Below, in pieces: positions 14,055-17,122 of a DNA stretch of 17,122 bases. How positions within the stretch are numbered: the first letter of the stretch is position 1; each line of letters starts with the position of its first letter. The position numbers and the translations under genes are program-made. The stretch spans positions 1 to 17,122 of the forward strand of contig CALBJL010000181.1 in assembly GCA_937893485.1 (NCBI GenBank), given 5' to 3'. Below the pieces are notes generated by a model. The model made no database searches. It saw nothing but the letters and a program-made list of their open reading frames with translations, and was not told the origin of the DNA. This DNA comes from an uncultured bacterium. GTDB taxonomy: Bacteria > Bacillota > Clostridia > Lachnospirales > Lachnospiraceae.

Positions 14055-14766
14055 CTCATTACATGTAGGAAAAGTAGGTCTATGGGTGTTTTTTTGGAAT
14101 GAGTATGGATATTTTTTGGACGCTGTTGGATGGGGGCTGGATGTGTAGGGGTAATCGGATAAACGTCATTGCATGAAGTGATACGTGTATGGGAAAAATG
14201 GGTACGCCTATGATAAACGCACTCATTTCACTTGCATATAATGCTTTTAAGGTGAAAATGGATGTGTCTGTCCTTTTTCGCTGCGCTTCTCCCCTCTCCT
14301 TTTCCCTCGCCTCTACTCTATCGGGTTTTTATTGTATGATCTGCTTCTATGGCGATCGGGATGATTCTGGGGGATATGGGGTGCTGTCTGGTATTTCTCT
14401 CATGCTTGGCTCTCTGAAATGGTCTATAAACTCTGATTGCTTCTCTTTGGTGTCTTTGGGGTTTTATCAAATGATATGGTAGATTGGAAAGCATACACGC
14501 GACACACTTTTTCTAACCAGTCACCTGTTGGCAGTGATTACTGGCATATCACTTTTTCCCCACCTCCGCACTCTCCTTTTTCCTAAACCCCTGCTTTTCC
14601 CTCTTTTTTAGCATTTTTTCTAAAATTTTTTCTCACAAGCTTTTGCTTGGGTTAGCTGTCTTGGGTTAAGTGTATGTTGTGTGCTTTTTTCTCTCTGCAC
14701 ATAATTTTTCCCCTTTCTCTGCTGCCAGAAAAAGGGGATTGTATTGAAATATTATGCAATGCTGTG
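14055..14766. other. Gene-free, T-rich region with hairpins
   Basis: No convincing gene. The plus strand is rich in T and in G+T or C+T runs, so any minus transcript would be A-rich. Structures seen: AGTGAT (14533-14538) and ATCACT (14548-14553) followed by TTTT, a weak plus-strand terminator shape; and a 12-bp hairpin with one mismatch at 14710-14737. A plus-strand frame at 14189-14482 lacks a ribosome binding site and protein-like composition. In a rolling-circle element such a stretch may hold a replication origin. Confidence 0.6.
14710..14737. repeat. Stable hairpin downstream of the small-gene cluster
   Basis: CCCCTTTCTCTG (14710-14721) pairs with CAGAAAAAGGGG (14726-14737) around a 4-nt loop, with one C-A mismatch that becomes a G-U pair in a minus-strand transcript. 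No T-run follows on either strand, so it is not a standard terminator, though it lies where the end of the Rep operon is expected. Confidence 0.65.
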
Positions 14767-14970
14767 TTAGGAATGGACAATGGAGATTTTCGGAAATAGC
14801 TGCTCCCCAATCTGTCCATAGATGCTTACTACCACCACGTTTCGCTCTAAATCAATTTTCTTTTGCTTGTTGATTGAAGATTCAAATGTGATCTGGTCTG
14901 TCTCCATGTCCAGTTGCATTTTTACCTTGTCCACAAGATGTCCATTCACTTTTACTACTGTATTCATCAT
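14767..14970 (-). CDS. Small protein of unknown function (Rep operon)
   Basis: A 67-aa protein that I do not recognise. The sequence alternates hydrophobic and polar residues (VVKVNGHLVDKVKMQLDMET, QITFESS, NVVVVSIYGQIGEQLFPKIS), which suggests an all-beta fold. Size and fold would suit a single-stranded-DNA-binding protein like phage G5P, but no motif proves this. GGGAGG lies 6 nt before the first of two ATG codons, and that ATG overlaps the stop of the 97-aa gene (ATGA), so the two are translationally coupled. It is the last gene of the Rep operon. Confidence 0.7.
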   Translation of the reverse strand: MMNTVVKVNGHLVDKVKMQLDMETDQITFESSINKQKKIDLERNVVVVSIYGQIGEQLFPKISIVHS

Positions 14971-15260
14971 GCATTTCCTCCCATCGCTCTGATTACCTTT
15001 AGCCTAATCTGCTCCGCAGTATACTTCCCATTCGCCAATTCTGTTAATTGCTCTAAATTTAAACCTCGTTGATATGCATCCACTAATTGAGCAGTCGTGA
15101 CATCCTTTACTCCAAAGGGTACTGCTTGGAGCAACTGCCCCTTCGCCGAATACCTTAACCGCGTTACTGCATTCGTAAGCAACTCTATTTGCTTTCGCTG
15201 CTGCACGACCTGTGTTGATATGGTCTGCAAATAATTGTAAATGACTTTTTCATCCACCAT
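14967..15260 (-). CDS. Small protein with HTH-like C-terminal half
   Basis: A 97-aa protein. The start at 15260 is chosen because GGAGG lies 8 nt upstream; the frame is open further up but there overlaps the Rep gene and has no ribosome binding site. Residues about 5-40 (YNYLQTISTQVVQQRKQIEL, LLTNAVTRLR) form a probable amphipathic or coiled helix. Residues about 55-92 (TTAQLVDAYQRGLNLEQLTE and KYTAEQIRLKVIRAM) have the pattern of a resolvase- or sigma-type helix-turn-helix, so DNA binding is inferred, perhaps as a replication or copy-number regulator. It lies 79 bp after the Rep gene and overlaps the 67-aa gene by 4 bp. No family name can be given. Confidence 0.75.
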   Translation of the reverse strand: MVDEKVIYNYLQTISTQVVQQRKQIELLTNAVTRLRYSAKGQLLQAVPFGVKDVTTAQLVDAYQRGLNLEQLTELANGKYTAEQIRLKVIRAMGGNA

Positions 15261-15339
15261 TCTCCTACCCTCCTTTTTTTCTTTTTTCCTTTTTATCAAC
15301 ACCACGTGCTTTGTGCTGTCAGGAGTTTTTACTTTGCAG

Positions 15340-16269
15340 CTATAACTGGAGGCGTTTGAACTTCTTTGGCTGTGGTGTCGCTGGCTGCAATGGTGCAAAC
15401 TTATCAGTAAACCGTGCCGATGAGGATAAATGGGTATAGGTAGTGTCCCATGATTCATAGCCAGCTTCTTTTAACAGAGGGTTGATCTCTCGCTCTGGAA
15501 TTGTAACTTTCGCGACTTCCCCCGTCTCCTCATTCACCATCCGCCCTTGGATTCCTAAGTGCTGCTTGGTCTCGTATAATATCTTGCGTGGTGAAGCTTC
15601 TATTGTCGGAAAAATCTCATTGAATCGTTGTTCATCTTCGGAACGCCATGAGGTTACCTCAATATCTCGCTCTAGGTTCTTTGATGCCAAGTACCCTCGC
15701 TTTCCTCGTTTCTCCTCCTTACATTCGTTTAGGTTCGCGATTATATATTCGATCGTATTTTTAAATTCATCATTCGTATGTATATAGGTGACATAGGTCA
15801 TACCTTTCTTCCATATCGCACTTATCGTCTTATTTTTGATCCTTTTATCAAAGTTGCATAATACGTGGTAGTGCCAATTCAGATTGTTTTGGCGTGAATA
15901 TGTGGCTATGTATTTCACTCCAGCATAGTGGGAGTTCAAGCGCTTCGTAAACAGGTTAAACTCGTGATTCGCTACCGCCAGCTCCTCATACCCACCAGAA
16001 AAGGTTAATGTAATCATGACGACATTGGGTACATCAAAGTTGTTGTAAACCAACTCCTTGACGACCTCTCGCCGCTTCTTCATGCGCTTATAATAATTGT
16101 AGTTAGAATATGCGCTTTCCTCGCATGGTAACTTTGGAACCTGTTTTTTGATCTTCTTTGGTGTCTCTGGCTTTATGGGTTCAGACGTTGCAAGCTGCAA
16201 ATTTTCATAGGTGGTTATCTGCGTGCGCTTGCGACTTATTTTTATTTTGTATGCATTCTCGACCTCCAT
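15340..16269 (-). CDS. Rolling-circle replication initiator, HUH (ORF2/G2P-like)
   Basis: A 309-aa Rep that would nick the origin and stay linked to the 5' end to start rolling-circle replication. Motif I is VMITLTFSGG (MITLTF at 85-90). Motif II, the metal-binding HUH, is NWHYHVLCNF with H133 and H135. The candidate nucleophile is Y175 in IEYIIANLNE; related proteins I recall usually have a Lys just after this Tyr (YxxKY), which is missing here. KRGYLASKNLER (190-201) matches the family's following motif. A basic N-terminal stretch (about 7-65) may bind DNA. The start at 16269 is supported by AAAAGGAGGAGG just upstream and a promoter at 16303-16331; an in-frame ATG at 16338 lies upstream of that promoter's start point. 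Families with this domain include filamentous-phage G2P and small plasmid Reps. Confidence 0.85.
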   Translation of the reverse strand: MEVENAYKIKISRKRTQITTYENLQLATSEPIKPETPKKIKKQVPKLPCEESAYSNYNYYKRMKKRREVVKELVYNNFDVPNVVMITLTFSGGYEELAVANHEFNLFTKRLNSHYAGVKYIATYSRQNNLNWHYHVLCNFDKRIKNKTISAIWKKGMTYVTYIHTNDEFKNTIEYIIANLNECKEEKRGKRGYLASKNLERDIEVTSWRSEDEQRFNEIFPTIEASPRKILYETKQHLGIQGRMVNEETGEVAKVTIPEREINPLLKEAGYESWDTTYTHLSSSARFTDKFAPLQPATPQPKKFKRLQL

Positions 16270-16302
16270 TCGCCCCCTCCTCCTTTTCATTTCTGTATAT
16301 GC

Positions 16303-16331
16303 AGAATAACACTGCCATTTCGTTATCTCAA
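16303..16331 (-). promoter_or_regulatory. Promoter of the Rep operon
   Basis: On the minus strand TTGAGA (16331-16326) and TATTCT (16308-16303) are 17 bp apart. Transcription would begin near 16296, downstream of the ATG at 16338 and upstream of the AGGAGG-preceded ATG at 16269, which decides the Rep start. Confidence 0.65.
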
Positions 16332-16597
16332 TGTGCATTTTTAATGAATTTTTTCTGTATAAAAGTGGGTGTTAAAATGGAAAATGATAGGCGTTATGAA
16401 AAAGTGGATTGACGTTTCATTTTTTTGTATAGTCGTCTCTTTGTGCATGTTGTACAAAGTGGTAAACCTCGTTTTTTTATTCCCTCGCTCTTTTCTCTCC
16501 TGCTGTCATATATTATGTGTTGGATATGCTATGTAATTATGCATGTGCATAATTTACTGACTGCTGTTGTAATGTTCACATGGAGTACAAATTTTTC
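16332..16597. other. Intergenic region upstream of Rep with palindromes
   Basis: No credible gene. It is AT-rich. It holds CTTTGT (16439-16444) paired with ACAAAG (16454-16459), loop 9 nt, and a perfect palindrome AATTATGCA-TG-TGCATAATT (16535-16554). Both are candidates for Rep binding or nicking sites, or for an operator. A plus-strand frame from 16425 to 16652 lacks a ribosome binding site and runs through the terminator, so I do not call it. Confidence 0.55.
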
Positions 16598-16632
16598 GCA
16601 AAAAAAGAAACACCACTCCCGGTGTTTCCTCT
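16598..16632 (-). terminator. Intrinsic terminator of the 16697-17056 gene
   Basis: GAAACACC (16607-16614) and GGTGTTTC (16621-16628) form a perfect 8-bp stem with a 6-nt loop. On the minus strand it is followed by seven T (complement of A at 16600-16606). On the plus strand CTCTTTTTC follows, so it may also stop plus-strand transcripts. Confidence 0.85.
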
Positions 16633-16696
16633 TTTTCTTGATTTTTGAATAATATGTTTTTAGAGATTAAATTTTATTTTATTGGGTAGTTATAAA

Positions 16697-17056
16697 TTAA
16701 AAATCAAACCATTTTTCTACAGCGTAACCTCGCTCTGAATCGATTACTATATAATTTGTTGTTTTGTGCATCTCATAGGGTTTTTCATCCTTATACCCGC
16801 CTACCTCTCGCCCTTTCTTATCATACTCCTGTGTATAATATACCTTATATATACTACACTCTCCATCTGTGATATCTTTCTTTGGGGTTTCGGGATCACT
16901 CGGTGTCGTTCCATTGAATGTATGTATAGGGACTATCGTTGGCTTGATCGTCGCAAAACCATAGCCCTGTGAATACATGTTATTCGCTGTTAATCTTCCT
17001 CCCTTCGCCGTTTCCACCCCGATCAATTTTGCTTCCTCTGAGTCACTAAACACCAT
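16697..17056 (-). CDS. Small protein of unknown function, possibly 5'-truncated
   Basis: A 119-aa reading frame without recognised family. It is rich in Tyr, Lys, Thr and Gly (GRLTANNMYSQGYGFATIKP, IYKVYYTQEYDKKGREVGGY, NYIVIDSERGYAVEKWFDF) and looks like a beta-rich soluble domain; there is no signal peptide or membrane segment. The ATG at 17056 has no clear ribosome binding site. The frame is open eight more codons upstream, and those (ending YTIANG) read like protein, up to a TAG. The gene may therefore be the 3' remnant of a longer one, may be broken by that stop, or may start at a non-standard codon. It ends at a strong terminator 65 bp downstream, which supports a real transcript. Confidence 0.5.
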   Translation of the reverse strand: MVFSDSEEAKLIGVETAKGGRLTANNMYSQGYGFATIKPTIVPIHTFNGTTPSDPETPKKDITDGECSIYKVYYTQEYDKKGREVGGYKDEKPYEMHKTTNYIVIDSERGYAVEKWFDF

Positions 17057-17122
17057 CCCATTCGCTATTGTGTATATGATACACTAAAATTACCGAAAAA
17101 AAGCGTCAGAATTCCCTAAAAT

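Larger units (their letters stand above)
11087..17122. mobile_element. Integrative element with serine recombinase and rolling-circle Rep (left part; right end outside)
   Basis: The left end is set by the point where the SleC-like frame loses its family sequence (about 11,100), right beside the 3' end of a large serine recombinase gene. Inside are the recombinase, a toxin-antitoxin pair, an HUH Rep protein, and four small genes without recognised function, plus several strong hairpins. No relaxase, coat, Zot or FtsK-like gene is visible in the 6.0 kb present. The dyad TGGTATCGGAACCA (11087-11100; arms TGGT and ACCA) is a candidate for the recombined attachment core. The right end, the second attachment site and the rest of the host gene are not in the window. 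Confidence 0.85.

Noticed and set aside
14189..14482. 97-codon plus-strand frame in the gene-free stretch
   Set aside because: No ribosome binding site before the ATG, low-complexity and irregular composition, no recognisable motif.
15261..15458. N-terminal extension of the 97-aa gene
   Set aside because: It overlaps the end of Rep, has no ribosome binding site, and its composition (many His, Ser) looks like a shadow frame; GGAGG points to the start at 15260.
16270..16338. Rep start at the upstream ATG (16338)
   Set aside because: There is no ribosome binding site there, the best promoter would start transcription downstream of it, and the ATG at 16269 has a strong AGGAGG upstream.
16425..16652. 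75-codon plus-strand frame upstream of Rep
   Set aside because: No ribosome binding site and it reads through a clear terminator hairpin and A/T runs.

Overview
The window looks like a chromosomal segment of an anaerobic, low-to-mid GC Firmicute of the Lachnospiraceae type. This is judged from gene content, AGGAGG-type ribosome binding sites, the DUF1002 secreted protein and a SleC-like gene of the clostridial spore-cortex family; no search could be run. About 11.1 kb at the left is host chromosome. From about 11,095 to beyond the right edge the DNA belongs to an integrated mobile element.

Host part, left to right. A tight minus-strand operon reads methyltransferase, hslO (Hsp33), nadE (glutamine-dependent NAD synthetase), joined by an ATGA overlap and a 19-bp overlap. 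A two-pass membrane protein with its own promoter is on the plus strand, ending at a bidirectional terminator. Facing it is a minus-strand pair: a monoacylglycerol-lipase-like hydrolase and a secreted DUF1002 protein. The signal-peptide region of the DUF1002 gene carries an in-frame 87-bp insert bounded by 15-bp direct repeats. Then come recJ and a membrane GGDEF diguanylate cyclase, both minus strand. Last, on the plus strand, is the first part of a SleC-like gene whose reading frame is cut off.

Mobile element. The SleC-like frame stops matching its family at about 11,100, exactly where the C-terminal codons of a large serine recombinase (minus strand) begin. This is therefore an integration junction inside the cortex-lytic gene, reminiscent of 'skin'-type elements in sporulation genes. 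Going right, the element carries three strong hairpins in a row, a Phd/YefM-ParE toxin-antitoxin pair with an operator-like palindrome over its -10 box and a strong terminator, and a small unknown gene with a hairpin at its start. A gene-free, T-rich 0.7 kb follows. Then come two small genes downstream of an HUH rolling-circle replication protein of the ORF2/G2P type (which read Rep, 97-aa HTH-like protein, 67-aa protein), a second palindrome-bearing intergenic stretch, and one more unknown small gene. The far end and the rest of the host gene lie outside the window.

How it may work: the recombinase would integrate and excise the circle, Rep would copy it by rolling circle, and the toxin-antitoxin pair would stabilise it. 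Excision would restore the SleC-like frame. The combination of a serine recombinase, a G2P-like Rep and insertion in a cortex-lysis gene is the most interesting part of the window. The second is the small in-frame insert in the DUF1002 signal peptide.
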